64,000 nt of DNA, taken from NCBI GenBank assembly GCA_946699065.1, contig CAMPDV010000240.1, forward strand, positions 1 through 64,000, read 5' to 3'. The stretch comes from Loxodes magnus (Eukaryota > Ciliophora > Karyorelictea > Loxodida > Loxodidae). Shown piece by piece: positions 12,494 to 25,159 of this stretch. The notes beneath the pieces are model-generated. The model saw only the letters and a program-made list of their open reading frames with translations. It did no database searches and had not been told where the DNA came from. The first letter of the stretch is position 1; every line of letters begins with the position of its first letter. A program made the position numbers and the translations under genes.

Positions 12494-13231
12494 TACTAAA
12501 TACTCATTTGCAAAGATAGTATCTTTAACCTAAATTGCTAACTTTCATTGACATACTATCTATATCTTCATTGGTTTTCTTAGTAGATTATATATCTAAT
12601 AAAGAAATTTAATCCTTTATTTAGTGAAAAATTATAGTTTATGCTTATATAATATAACTAGTCTAATTTAAATTACTGTGAACCATTTGAAGTTATTCAA
12701 TTAGTTTCAACTTAGAATAATGTAATAGGCTTTATAGAGATATTCCAACATTATCTTTCTAGAAGTTCCGAAAATTATATCCCATAAACCGGATAAAGTT
12801 AATTTATCGAAGTTTTGGATTTAATAAAAGGAATTGTATCAGTTAAGTGTTTAAAACGAGGAATAAAACAGATAACTAAATAATTTGAAGTTTATTAAAT
12901 CAGACGATAATTTTAATATCTTCTCTTAATAAAAAGATAATTAGTCTATGAAGTAATAACTCAAACTGGCATACGACAAAGTAATAAATCTGATAGCTTG
13001 CAAAATATAAAATTAATAAATTTGTATTTTTAATGGCTTAATCAAATGCTTCCGATATTCAAGAAAAATCATTGTAAAGTCAATGTTAAAGGGATATTTA
13101 CTCTCAAAGATAAATTTATAATTAGGAAATAAAATAAATGTTCATACTTTTGTTTGCATACCAGAGAAAACAATAAATTAAATAATCAGTTTCGAAACTT
13201 TTTTATTTCAAATCTTATCTTTGAGATTTGA
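12494..13231 (+). other. Long ciliate-code ORF, unidentified
   Basis: A 245-codon frame without TGA lies between the TGAs at 12491 and 13229. It contains Cys and His pairs (NKCSYFCLHTRENNKL) and mixed, protein-like composition (QTGQSQFIEVLDLIKGIVSV). No family is recognised. An open frame of this length is compatible with chance in DNA this poor in G, so this is a candidate only. It is the least damaged long frame in the left third of the window. Confidence 0.35.
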
Positions 13232-16200
13232 ATAATAAATTAGACTTAGTAATAAAGTTTACACTTAAAAGTTATAAAATTATTTGAAACACAGCGATAA
13301 TAATAAAATAAATCGTAAGATAAGATTAATGAACTTCTTTAAGAATATCCATCTAGAATTTATAATTACATACTATATTAAAAAAATTACTTGTTGACAA
13401 GTCTTTATTATTGTTATAAATAATACCAAATGAATATAGAGATAGTAATAACTTTGCATTTGATACTAATGAAAATTAAATTTTTGGCTAATTATTTCAA
13501 AAAATATTAAAAAAGTAATTTTATGGAAAAATAAGATATAAAAATCAAGCTAAAATAAATAAAAAGAAGGAATTGCTTAAACGAATAAATTAAATAAAAA
13601 AATTTAAAAAATCTTCAATTTACTAGAAAAAATAATAATTTCAATCTAAAAAGTGTATATTTATTAAAAAGATAAATGAGAGAATTTTGAAATATATTTA
13701 TGTTGCTAAATATCCGAAATATATTTATAAAAGATATCTCAGAAATATTGCTTAACTTTCTGGAAACTTACTACATTAAGAAAATTTATAAACATTAATT
13801 CACTAAAACTAAAAATTATAGACATTCGCTATAAAATAGAAAAGTTAAAATATTAAAAAATAGATTTAATATTAATATATTAATGAAATTTGAGTAATTA
13901 AGTATTAAATTTTAACTAGATTTAATCTAAAAATTAAAAGATTATTTTTAGGAAGAGTAGAAAATTTATAAAAATAAAAAATATTTTATTAAAAAATGTT
14001 GATGAATGAGATATTAGCAATAATAAGATAAATCAAATAAAAATATTTAATTTAGTAAGCAAAAAAGTAAAGTTTGAATGAGAAAAAATTTAAAAAATAC
14101 AGAATTTTTCGTTAAGTATTTAAAAAATATTATCAACTTATTATTTAAGTTAGATAGAATAAACTTAATGAAGAAAATTTGTTTATGAAGTAGTTTTAAC
14201 TATTTTCTAAATGATTTTAAAGAATATCTACTAAATAGAAAAATTTAATTTTATTTAAATAGAACTTAAACTTAACAAAATTACTTATATAATAAAAATA
14301 AGGAATAAGATGATAATAAAATATTAGGAAAGTCTATAAAAATGTGAATTTTAACACAAAATAAGATATATTAAATTACTAAATATACAAATAATTTCTA
14401 AAATTTTATCTAAATTTAAATACAAAATAAAATATACAACTTGAATTTTTTTATTTTTATTTTTAATTAATTTTGTCTATATTTGCAACATACGATGTTT
14501 TCAAAATTCGAACAAATTTATTAAATTATTTTTTAGATATTAAGATTATTATTTTTTATTTTTTATTTTTGTATACATTTCTTTTTTAGTTTTTATAAAT
14601 TCTTGCACTTATTCTTTTGCAAAAAGATTCATTAGGTTTAATAGAAACCTTTTAATTTTAAATTTTTCTAATTTTAAAATTAAAATTTTGATAGATTTCT
14701 TAAATATTTTTGCTGAATAAAAATAACAATGTCTTTCTGTCTATCATATATTTAATGAAAATTTATTAAAGATTTGATAAAATTAAACATTATAATATGA
14801 ATATTTAGACCAAAGTTCTAAGCTTATATCTAGAAAGAAAATCCTAGGAGCTAAAAATGGTGGCATTTAAAAAATCATTTTCAATAAAAAAAACTTGCAT
14901 TAAAAAAATCCTTTGTATCTCGATTTTCATTTAATAGATAATAGTTTAGAATTTTTAAGGTAGATTTTATCTTCATTAAAGTTGAAGCAAATAATAAAAA
15001 ATTTTAATAATAAAATAAAAAATTACTAAATTTAACTTAGGAAATCCTTTTTATATGTTTGGTAACAATAAAAAATTTAAAAAAATAAATTCGAAAATGG
15101 AAATTACTAATTAAATAAAAAATTATAATTTTTTTGATGATGAAATTATTTTAAAAGAAATAAATAAAAAAATAAAAGTGAAAAAAAAATTGCAATTAAG
15201 AGTTCTATCAAAACAGTTAAAAATATTTTTTTAATTAAATTAAAATATTCTTTAAGATGATTTTTATTGAAACAAAAAAAAAATTATTTAAAAATAGTTA
15301 AAAAATTCAATATAATGAAAAGGTAATATTAAAACAAAGCTTTAATTTACCAAATTTTTTTTATTTGAAGAAATTTAATAGCTTAAATAATATATAATAA
15401 AAACAATTTTTCTAAAAAATTAATTTTGATTAATGAATGAAAAATGTAAGAAAAAATAAAATATTTATGCTCAGATCTAACTGTTAATATTTTGGAAATA
15501 CTTGGAATAGTAATAAAAATATAAAAACTTATATTTAAAATTAATTTCAGAAAAAATTTCATCATTTTATAATTTGTTTTTGCTTAGAAATATTATCGTA
15601 TATCATAAAAATAACAAATCAAAACTAAAAAAGTAAATTAAATTATTAGAATTAAAAAATTTATAATTTTTATTTATTCTCTAAGATTATATAAAATCAT
15701 ATCGTAATCAAAATAACTAATATGCTAATTTAATATTAAATTTAAGTTTGATTAGTCTTTTTATACTTTTTAAAATTTAAATTTTCTATTAGATAACCTA
15801 AATATTTCAATTTTTATTTAAAGCAAAAAATTGTAAAAAAAATTTTTAGTTAAAATGCTAATTTAATTCATATAAAAAGCATATCTTTTAATAATATTTT
15901 TTGTCAGGTTTGAAAAATCATTATTTTATATAGAATAAAATAGAACAGAAAAAAATAGTTAAAAATTTTTTATTAATTAAAAGATTATTTCTATGAATTG
16001 AAGTAATAAAAATAAATATTTCGTTAATAAATATAAAATTTACTATTAGAAAAAAATTTTAGTTAGTTTATATATTTTATATATTAATATATTAAAACTA
16101 CTCTTATTATAGTTTTTAATTTATAGCTCTTCAATAGATATATTTAATTTTTTTCTTATTTTTCAATATAGAATCTCAAAAAAAAGAATTAAAGCATAAA

Positions 16201-16884
16201 TAGGGGATTATAGATATATAAAAGTACGAATATGTAAATAAACCCGAAATACTTTAAAAGTATGTCTAACTTTTTAAAATAATTTTGAATTTGTCTTTTT
16301 AATTTTTAATATAAGATATTATATTAAAATTTAGATAATATAAAAAACCTTTAGAAATACATTTAAAAAATAAAAAATTTGAAATTTTGCAAGTTAATCT
16401 CTTATAATGTTTCTTACAAATTTAGAAATTAAGATAAATTTTCTAATTCTAATCAAGACGATCATTTTAAAGCTTGAAACAGGAAAAGGATCAAAAAAAA
16501 AATCATAAATATTAACAAAAATATTTAATAAAATTGAAGAATAAATAGATTTTAATGCACAACTATAAAGAGTAAAATTAACAATTTAATTAGATAATAA
16601 ACGAATAAAATTTCAAAATTTTGTATTCTATAACATAACCATTTAAAAAATTAAAATAAGAAAAAAAATTTAGATGATAACTAGACAATATCATTTGATA
16701 ATTAAATTCTCAATTAAAAATTTATAAATAAATAAATTTATAAGTAATGAGTGAAATATTAATAAAATATTGCATATTTTAAACTAAATTACTAAGATAA
16801 TGATTTAAGTTTATTAAATTTTTTATTTTGTTAATTTATAATTAGTGATTTATGCTACTTAAAAATCTAACCTTCTTAAAATGC
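13232..16884. other. AT-rich DNA without recognisable gene
   Basis: Very A/T-rich, dominated by AAA/TTT runs. No repeat or protein-like stretch that I could support. Confidence 0.6.
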
Positions 16885-17110
16885 TTAATTATTACCTAAA
16901 AATTTTAAGTAATGCTTGGCTTCCTTGGATTTTCAATCAGTCAGGCTTTCCATTTTTATCAAGGTTGGATTTTTCTACTATTTTTTATTTGGATGATTAC
17001 CATTCTCCCTCCATCTAACTAAAGCTTATTCCAAATTTTTTTCTTATAACTCTATAGTTATTAATGAAAAGTCTTTTAGTTCTATTGATTTTTATTATTT
17101 TCTTACTTTT
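16885..17110 (-). pseudogene. Short protein relic, unidentified
   Basis: The minus strand reads MEGEWQSSKQKIVEKSNLDK then NGKPD-TGA-LKIQGSQALLKIF in the ciliate code. The composition is protein-like, but only about 70 codons are left and no family is recognised. It lies just outside the left target-site duplication of element A. A TGA at a plausible Trp position interrupts it. Confidence 0.35.
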
Positions 17111-17163
17111 TTAAAAATATAAGCAGTCATTAAGCAATTACTAATAATAGCAAAAATAGTATT

Positions 17164-17178
17164 AAATATGCAGCTTAT
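17164..17178. repeat. Left target-site duplication of element A
   Basis: AAATATGCAGCTTAT, repeated exactly at 18125-18139. Confidence 0.85.
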
Positions 17179-17223
17179 AAAAAAAAATATGGTAGAAGGT
17201 TTCAAAAAGGGCTTCTATACCAC

Positions 17224-17248
17224 CTCTTTCTAAGCTAAAAAGGAAGAG
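17224..17248 (+). promoter_or_regulatory. Conserved leader hairpin of element A
   Basis: CTCTTTCT pairs with AGGAAGAG across a 9-base loop. Elements C and D have the same hairpin with changed but still paired bases. An outer pairing GGTAGAAG (from 17191) with CTTCTATACC may extend it. Confidence 0.55.
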
Positions 17249-17279
17249 AGGAAGCAGGAAACCTAAATTTCTAAAACAC

Positions 17280-18095
17280 CACACGTTATCTTCCGAAACC
17301 AAACCTTCTTCTTAAACCATATAGGAGCAACTCTAAACAACACTCCCCAGACAACCCTAGAAACACTAACATGCAACAATATCGACTGAGGACCTTCCAA
17401 GAAGCAAAAGATTAGTAACTTTCAGGCCTAGATTAGGACATTCAACCCCTACATGGACCTCGGAGATCTCAATAAAGAACAAATCTTAGGAATGACGAAG
17501 GAGGAAATGGCTAAGCTTATCTTACCATTAATAGGAAAAAATAAAGATCTGGAAAAACAGATTGAAGAACTAGCTTAAGAACAGCAAGAGCATTTAGAAG
17601 ATGAGGAAACCCATGCTCCTAGAAACTTAAACCAGGCTGCAATGAATATCAGAATTGACGAATTCGATAGGCAGCTGGAACAATTATACGAATCGAATGA
17701 AAATATTCATATCAAATTGGAAAAAATTAGAGACAAGTGTAAAATAATAGGCTATGCAATCTATCCCAATGGAGATCGAATAAGAGAATAATAAGCCAAT
17801 TGAGCAAACTAAAGAGAAATATTTTAGGAAAAAATGTTACATCTGCAGGAGAACAGACCACCTATGGAGACGATGCTGGAAGAGAAAGGAGATTTAATAG
17901 AAAATATGGAATGACCTAACCTAATTTTACCCAACCAGGAATGGAGAAATTTATGAGAAGAAAGCAAGCTATATGAAGAGACAACCATTCCGAAAACTTG
18001 ACAGTGAAGGGAGGAGAAGACCACCTAGAGATCAAGTTCCTATTGGTTGGATAGGGAAGTAGGAAGCTTTTAAGTAGACGATCCTTATTTAACAC
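17280..18095 (+). pseudogene. Gag-like zinc-knuckle protein of element A
   Basis: With TAA/TAG as Gln, the frame reads KKQKISNFQAQIRTFNPYMD, then a charged coiled coil (GKNKDLEKQIEELAQEQQEH; DEFDRQLEQLYESNENIHIK). A one-base indel near 17790 is followed by FRKKCYICRRTDHLWRRC and a basic tail to the element's end. The knuckle at 17835-17876 is a perfect CX2CX4HX4C. One TGA (after NNID, about 17388) and one frameshift break the reading, and no TGA closes the frame inside the element. Such proteins bind nucleic acid in the ORF1 of non-LTR elements or in retroviral-type Gag. Aligned tracts with copies B, C and D (NPSG.., coiled coil, knuckle) show one family. Confidence 0.75.
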
Positions 18096-18125
18096 TTTAA
18101 TTTAATTTAATTTAATTTAATTTAA
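18096..18125 (+). repeat. (TTTAA)6 tail of element A
   Basis: Six tandem TTTAA units directly before the right target-site duplication, serving as the 3' tail of the retroelement. Confidence 0.8.
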
Positions 18126-18139
18126 AATATGCAGCTTAT
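18125..18139. repeat. Right target-site duplication of element A
   Basis: Exact 15-bp copy of 17164-17178. Confidence 0.85.
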
Positions 18140-18829
18140 TATAATATTACACTAAATAATATTTTAAATAAATAATATTTTATTCATCAAATGCAAGATT
18201 AAAAGGAGCTATAATTACTATAATTTTACTTCTTAATTTCGAAACTTCTATTACTAATAACTAATTGGATATTTCTTAATAATTTAATTATAACTAAGGA
18301 ATATTATATAATAAAATAAGATAAACAAAAATTTTCTTTTGTTCTTAATTGCTTTTAATATCGTTATTTTTTCTATTTCTTGAAATTTATTATTTTATTG
18401 AGTAATTTCATATACACTTTTATATTATATTTCATTTAGAAATTATTGTTTAGATAAGTTTTATTCCAATAAAATTTCATTTTAACAAAAAATTTAAATC
18501 TTTTTAGGAATTAATAAATTTTTTTATCATTTAGCATTTAAATTTTTTCAAGACCATGCTATAAACTTAAATCAAAAGCATTTAATATCTTTAAATAAGT
18601 TACTAAATTTCTTTAATTTTAGTTTCTTATAATTATAAAATTATATAAAATAAAACATAAAATCATTTAAATAAAATTATTATATTAGCAAAATTGGAAT
18701 TTTATAATATAACTAATTTAATTAAATGAGAATTTATTATTAAGTATTTTTACACTAAAATATCTTGTAGTAAAATTTTAAATAATGAAGGGAAAAAAAT
18801 TGTTTTATAAATTTCAATTATAATAATAA
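18140..18829. other. AT-rich DNA without recognisable gene
   Basis: Nothing supportable seen between element A and relic J. Confidence 0.5.
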
Positions 18830-19920
18830 TAATAATCTATTTACGGAACTTTTTCCTTTGTTGGGTTAGTCACGGGATCAGTTTATAAGTTTTCTCAAAT
18901 GTTCATGGAGTTACTCCATTCTTCTCTCGATTTACTTGACTCGCATTCTTCTATTACGTATCAACTCAAGCTAATTCATCCCTTCTTGAAAGTAGGAATC
19001 TTGTTTCAGTCTCAATTAGGTCCAAAAAATTGTATTGAGCATTTACTATATCCAATAGTAATTAATCTCCAACGTATGCCTTTTTATTATAAAATATTCC
19101 TTCTGGGGTAAGATATGTCATTCATAACTTTTGACTTGCTTATTTCTGTTTTCTCTTAAATTACCAGCATTTTTTATATATGTTCATTCTTTAACAAAAG
19201 AAACATCTTTTTGTGCATTTTTTGGAGATATGTCTTAATTTTTACATTTTCAACATTTTTTCAATTTTTTATTTTTTTCTATTAGAAAAAGGTTTTAGAA
19301 TAATGCTATTCCTCTACACATAGGATCATTATGAGTCGAATAAGTTATTCAGAATTATTTTGCTTGCTGGTATCTTTAAAATTTAACTCCATTTTTTCCA
19401 GTTATTTAGATAAGTTAAGAATTGGATGTTTTAGTGCTGATTTCCATTTTTTTCATTGATTTTCATTTTATAGTTATTGTACAATAAAAGTTAGAGAATC
19501 TAATCGTTAAATCAAGTTTAGAAGTGATTTTTATACTTTTTTATTATGCTCCTCGGGAAGTATATTTCGATTAGAGAGTTGTTTTTGTCGATTTCCTACT
19601 AATTTTTATTCGATTATTTCTTAGGAGTCATTTTTTATATATAATAAAGTTAATACTTTATATTAAATTAAATGTTGGCGTTCTTGAAGGATTTTCAACC
19701 TCTTTCTCGCTTGTCTCCGGATTGCTCTGGAAGTTATATTTAAAAATTCCGGGTTTCTCTTCCCTATTTCCGTTTTCTATTTTTATTATTTTTAGTTCCT
19801 CCATTACTTTTGCTACCCCCTTTTCCTGTAAACGATTCCTATTACATTTATGCATATGTTTTCTCTCTTTTTTAACTTTTGTTCCTAATTCTTTATTTTT
19901 TCTTTCTGTTTATTAAATTT
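18830..19920 (-). pseudogene. Gag-like protein J with tandem zinc knuckles
   Basis: Minus-strand reading in the ciliate code. The N-terminal part (about 19910-19470) is open and protein-like: MHKCNRNRLQEKGVAKVMEE, NPETSEKEVENPSRTPTFNL, LPEEHNKKVQKSLLNLIQRL. The centre has NDPMCRGIALF and then two knuckles: C-TGA-KCKNQ.HISKKC (19214-19255, one base missing) and CFFCQRMN.IYKKC (19167-19205, shifted). The C-terminal part reads MRVKQIERRMEQLHEHLRKL, a basic coiled coil, to about 18860. Several frameshifts and TGAs make it a relic. Tandem CCHC knuckles set it apart from the single-knuckle copies A-D. Its ends were not defined by a duplication. Confidence 0.6.
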
Positions 19921-22369
19921 TCCAAAAATCTAAATAAAATTTAGAAATTGCCAACATCTTCTTCATAAATGCATTTAAGAATTACAATAATAGCACATTT
20001 TCTAACTTTTTGCCGATTTTCAATCAACTTCTTCCATTATCATTGAATTGCTTTCTGTGCTCTGAGAGTTAAGTTGTTATTGAATTAAAGCTAAAAATGA
20101 TTATTTTACTTATTAGCATAATGATATTTTTATGATAATTTTATTATGAAAATTTCAATTTTTAATAACCTTAAATAAGCTTAAATATATACATATTTTA
20201 ATAAGCAGTGACATAAAAGATAATAGCATATCTTTTAGAGAATAAAAATATCTTATTTTGTGCAAAAATTTGCAATTTGTACATTTATTTCAAAACTATG
20301 TTCTTAAATTCTATATTTTTTATTTTACTTATTTTTATCTTAATTTTAACTGTTTAGCCACATTTTTATAAGTGAAAATACATTTTGCATATAAATGGTA
20401 ATTATATAAAATAAAATGATAAAATGGAAGCATAAAAGTAAAAATCTTTAAATTAAAACTTTTATTTGACGCAAAGACTAAATTTTCGCGCTAAAAATAA
20501 AAAAGTAATTTATTTAGTTAAATTTTATAATATGAAAGTGATAAAGTGTAAATATAAAACCTTTTTAATAATTAATTTATTATAAATTTGGTATTTAAAT
20601 AAATATCAATATTTAACTAAGATCACAAGTAAAATAAAAAAATAAAAATGAAATAAAAATTTATAAATAAATATTTTTGAACATTTAAAAAGTGAAGATA
20701 GAAATTTTAATTAATCAAATATTTTATAATATATTTCATGCATTGTCTCTAATTTAACATAATATATAAAAAAAGATATTAAATCTAAACTAATATGAAA
20801 ATAATTTCTATAAGAGAAATTATAATAAAAATATATCAAGAAGAAAATTTTAGGTACAAAAATTCCTACTGATCATAAAGATCTCTTAAAGAAGATAAAA
20901 TCGATTTTGCATTATGAATTATATGAATTCTTTACAATAGGATAATTGAAATTTGAGAAAATTATTTAAGTAAAATTAAAAATACAAGAAATGCTTTGAT
21001 TCAAATTTTAAAAGAAAATACTTTTTTATATCGTATCTTAATGTAAATTTTCGACAAAAGGATGTAAGAAATTACGTTTTTAAAAATTTATCCTGAAAAA
21101 GACGAAAAATAAAAATTTAAAAAGATAAAATTAAAATAACAGGAGAATATAAAAATATCTTTATATTATTACTCAAATTTATTTTGCTCTATAAATTTCA
21201 ACTTTTTTTTTGATCAAAATAATTTATAGCTTCTAAATACTTATCATTAGATTTATTAATATTTGATATTTTTTAAAAGTTATATTTTTATATTTAATTT
21301 ACTTTTTTTTCAAATTCTTAGAATTTCTTATATTACTTGTGTAAAATATTTTTTTTTAATATCTATAGCAAATGTTTTTTTATTTTATTCAGTTTTTAAT
21401 TAAAGAATTTTATTTTTCCATAAAAACTTTTGCAATAGTAAATTAATTCTAAGAAGATAATTCAAATTAAATTAATATTTTTTCATCTAATTACTATTAA
21501 CATTCCTATAATCTTATTCTTTAACTAATAATTTTAGTTATTTTTTAGGTAGTTATTAATTAGATAAAAAATAAGAGGTTAGTGAATCTAATTATTAATT
21601 AAAGTTTTCATTTTATCTACTAAAAATTAAAAGATAAGTTTTCAAATATTTTTAGCTATTAAATAAAATTTATTTATATAAAATTAATTAATTAATTAAA
21701 AAAATTATATTGCTAAATAGTTAGTTCATATCAGAAATATATAAAAATAAATATATTAAATTATAAATTAAAAAAAAGAACATAAAAATTAAAATTATTA
21801 TATCTTAATTTACCAAATTTATATTTAAAAATCAAAGATGGAAAACAAAATTTCACTATTTGCTCAGTTGAAAAAATATTTTATATTTAAAGTATGATAT
21901 AAAATAATGAACAATAAAATTGAAGAAGTATTTGAGTTATTAAAAAATCTTAAAAAATAAAAATTTGCTATTAAAATATATACTTAAAGAAAATATTTAA
22001 TGTTTATAAAAAAATTTTAACTTTATTTATTATTTTTAAACAGAGAAGAATAAAATCTCTTTAAATAGAATAGTACATTTTTATTTATTATCGTAAAGTT
22101 TATAATTATAAATTGTAAAAAAAATAAATAAAAATATAGAGAACATTAAACCTATAACTGAAATAAATGAAATAATTAAAAATTGCTAGAGAGAAATCTA
22201 AAAAATGTAATATTAATAAATAAAAAATAAGCCAAAATAAAATTATAAGAAAAAAAAGTAAATTACATATCAAAATTAATTTCATAAAATAATAAATTGG
22301 ATTTAAAAAAAGATAACATAAAATTTGAATAAAACATAAAAAAAATAAAAAAAATATACTTTAAGAAAA
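19921..22369. other. AT-rich DNA without recognisable gene
   Basis: No motif, repeat or convincing frame. Confidence 0.5.
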
Positions 22370-22540
22370 GACTTTTTTAACATCTTATCAAAGTCGGAGT
22401 AAAAACAAGAAGCTTCAAATTCCCTTACATTTCCTCTTCTAACTAACCCTCTTCTAAATAAACTAAACTCCAAATCTCGTAAAATTTGTGATTTCAAACA
22501 TTTTTATAAATAGTAGAGAGTATGAACTGATGTTTTCCTA
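22370..22540 (-). pseudogene. Small protein-like fragment
   Basis: Two overlapping minus-strand frames look coding-like. One reads FRRGLVRRGNVREFEASCFY, the other EEGQLEEEMQGNLKLLVFTP in the ciliate code. I cannot tell which was real. The length is under 60 codons and the family is unknown. Confidence 0.25.
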
Positions 22541-23464
22541 AAGAAAAGAAATAACTCACAATGAAGAACTTAATTTTTAATAATTAGAACCATTATAATT
22601 AAAATATTATAATTAAAATTATTCTAAGATATTAGAAAACCTTATTCAATATGCTAAAAATTAAAATTATTTTTTTAATATTAAATAAATAAAGTAAAAG
22701 ACAAAAAATTTAAATATATTATGAAGCAATTCCAATTAAAATTTTGTTAATAAAATAAAAATTATATAATAATAAAGCTAAAATAGCAAGTTAAATTTGA
22801 ATAAATACTATAAAAAAGTGAAAATTTTGATAAAGAAATTATAAAGAAAGTTAATATTAAAATAATCATAACTAGAATGGTAATGATAGTCATTTCAACT
22901 ATCTAATTTGAAAAGAAAAACTCAAAATATATTTTTAAACAATTAACATAGAAAAATATGGCATTCTGAAAAACAGAAAAATTAAATAAATAGATTCATT
23001 AAATTAAATAAATGTTGTGTGAAATAATAACTCCAGTATTTTTTATGATTTTTAATAAATATAATAAATTTAAGAATTTGAAAATAAATAATTAATATAT
23101 AATTTTGATATTTTAACTTAAAAAAATCATAGATTCTTACAATTAAAATAAATTAACTTTAAAATTTTCATTTTTTAAATAAAAAATTATTAAAATTTTA
23201 ATTAAAAGAAATATTTATATCTAATTAAATAAATTTAATTTTATAGATAATAATATTATATTATTATTTTAATTTATATATTTTTTAATAATTTTTTAAA
23301 ATTACGAGCGTAAATTCAGCTTTTATGCTTCGAGGAAAAGATTGCTTTTAAAAGATTATAGATGTAGATTTTTTTAATCGTTCTAAATTCTTATAAATTC
23401 GTTCATATATTTATTTACAAGAAAGATTGAAAATTGTGTGTAAAAACGGAATATTTTATTCACT

Positions 23465-24240
23465 TTTCTAGAAACTAAAATAGGAAAGAAAAGAGAAAGG
23501 TGGCAAAGAAAATTCAAAATAGATGATTGCATCAGAGGCTAAATATTTTTTCCAATGCTAAGTGATTGTTGGCACGCAATAAGTAGAAGAATAAAAACGA
23601 CATATATTAAATAATCTAAAACTAAATCGAACAAATTAAGAAAAAATTTTACGATACGAAGAAACTATATATAATCAATTTTTATAAATAAGAGAAGTTA
23701 TGAGTAATATTAATTTCAGGATAGTAAATTTTCGAATTTAAGAAAATAACTAATTTAAAATCGATTAGTAACGGAAGAATAATTATGAAGATAATTTTAA
23801 TCAAACTTGCCCAATAATCAATAATGGAATTAAAAAATTTTCTACCTTAAATAAAAAAAAAGAAATCCCAGAATTATAAATTTCAAATCAGAATAATTAA
23901 AAGATTAGAAAAGATAGAAAACAAGATATTTATAAAAATTAATCAATATAAGAACTCAATCAATGTTGATACTGTATCAGAATTCATTTATTAAGGAAAT
24001 GCATAACTTAAAAAAAAACAAAAAAGAACAGAACAGAATATGAATATGAATATGTCTTAGATTAATAAACTATGGACTACACAAAGGAATTTATAAGAGA
24101 AAAATATTTGTTGGATAGATTAAGAATCAACAGTGGCTACCTTCCACTTAATCAAGAAGGTCGTAATACGCATCTTTATTACGGGAATGATAATAGGTAG
24201 GTACCTGGTTGAGATCCCAGAGAATGTTAAACTTTTTTTT
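23465..24240 (+). pseudogene. Unidentified protein relic with conserved-looking C-terminus
   Basis: Open in the ciliate code from about 23465 to the TGA at 23967, with helical Gln/Asn-rich sequence (EEQKRHILNNLKLNRTNQEK). It continues after shifts as SEFIYQGNAQLKKKQKRTEQ and, from an ATG at 24072, as YLLDRLRINSGYLPLNQEGR followed by HLYYGNDNRQVPG, TGA (24210) and DPREC. The last part has strongly protein-like composition. Its HLYYGND spacing faintly recalls a knuckle like that of copies E and I (YLYYKRS), so a gag-like origin is possible but unproven. It carries two frameshifts, and a TGA falls at a plausible Trp or Cys. Confidence 0.45.
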
Positions 24241-25159
24241 TCATTTAGTTCATAATAATAATAGTAATAAATTTACTTGCCCTTAAATGACTTTAATAGA
24301 TTATCTTTTATTTATATCGTAAAAAATGCAAAAAAAATCACAAAAGATGAAAAAAAATCTTAAATTTTTGAGATAGTTGTAATATTGATATAGATGTTTA
24401 TATGGAGTGTATAGTAGATTAAAAGTTAGATATTAAAAAAGTTAAGAAAAACAGATTCTCATATGTTTTTGATATAAAAACATATCTCAGTAAATAGTCT
24501 ACAATGATTAAAAGGATGATAATGGTATAAATTTAAGACAAATATTACAAAAAAGTCTTTATAAGGATTTTCACATTATTAAAAATTTATAAATGCTTGT
24601 AGAATTAATCAGAAATATTCTTATATGATTAGCAAGCAGAAAAATCGAAAAAATTGAAATAATTATTCTTCATTTGCTAATATGTCATTAGTAAAAATTA
24701 TTTATTAAAGATAATCTTTTAAATTAAATAAACTTATTTTTAAAGGATTTGATCCTATTAAAATTAAAAAAATGAAATTATAAATTTTTTATAAACTAAA
24801 ATAGCAAATTAAATTCAGTAAAAAAGTTTAAAAAAAAATATTTAAAATTCCAATAAGAAAACTAGATTAAATTTTTAATTTAGCTTATATAATTTTCGCC
24901 TTTCAGCCTAATAATATTATTTAAAAAAACTAAATAAAAATTAATTAATTAAAAATTAAAATATATAAAAAAAGAAAGATATAAAATTAATTTAAAAAAT
25001 TGCTTGAGATATTTTTAAAACTTTTAACGAAAATTTATTTAATTAAATTTTAAACTTTATTAGTTATTTTACAATTTTTATGCTATTGTTAAGAAATGCT
25101 AGAATTAATATAAAAAAGAAATGCTTATATATTTTTTTTTATATATATTATTTTAAATA
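24241..25159. other. AT-rich DNA without recognisable gene
   Basis: Nothing supportable seen. Confidence 0.5.

Larger units (their letters stand above)
17179..18124 (+). mobile_element. Gag-only retroelement A (946 bp, complete)
   Basis: Bounded by an exact 15-bp direct repeat (17164-17178 and 18125-18139) and ending in six tandem TTTAA units. This is the signature of a non-LTR retroposon inserted by target-primed reverse transcription. The 5' leader (17190-17280) matches elements C and D, so the 5' end is a real terminus and not a truncation. The only coding content is one gag-like protein; there is no reverse transcriptase. It is the most diverged of the complete copies but keeps the best zinc knuckle. 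Confidence 0.8.

Noticed and set aside
12494-13231. Calling this long ciliate-code frame a definite gene
   Set aside because: With TGA as the only stop and very low G, frames of this length arise by chance; no motif confirms it.
18899-19111. 70-codon standard-code ORF (+)
   Set aside because: Antisense shadow of gag-like relic J, whose minus-strand reading has coiled-coil and zinc-knuckle features.
24195-24225. tRNA T-arm-like CTGGTTGAGATCCCAG
   Set aside because: Falls in a protein-like frame (RQVPG, TGA, DPREC) and lacks the other tRNA arms.
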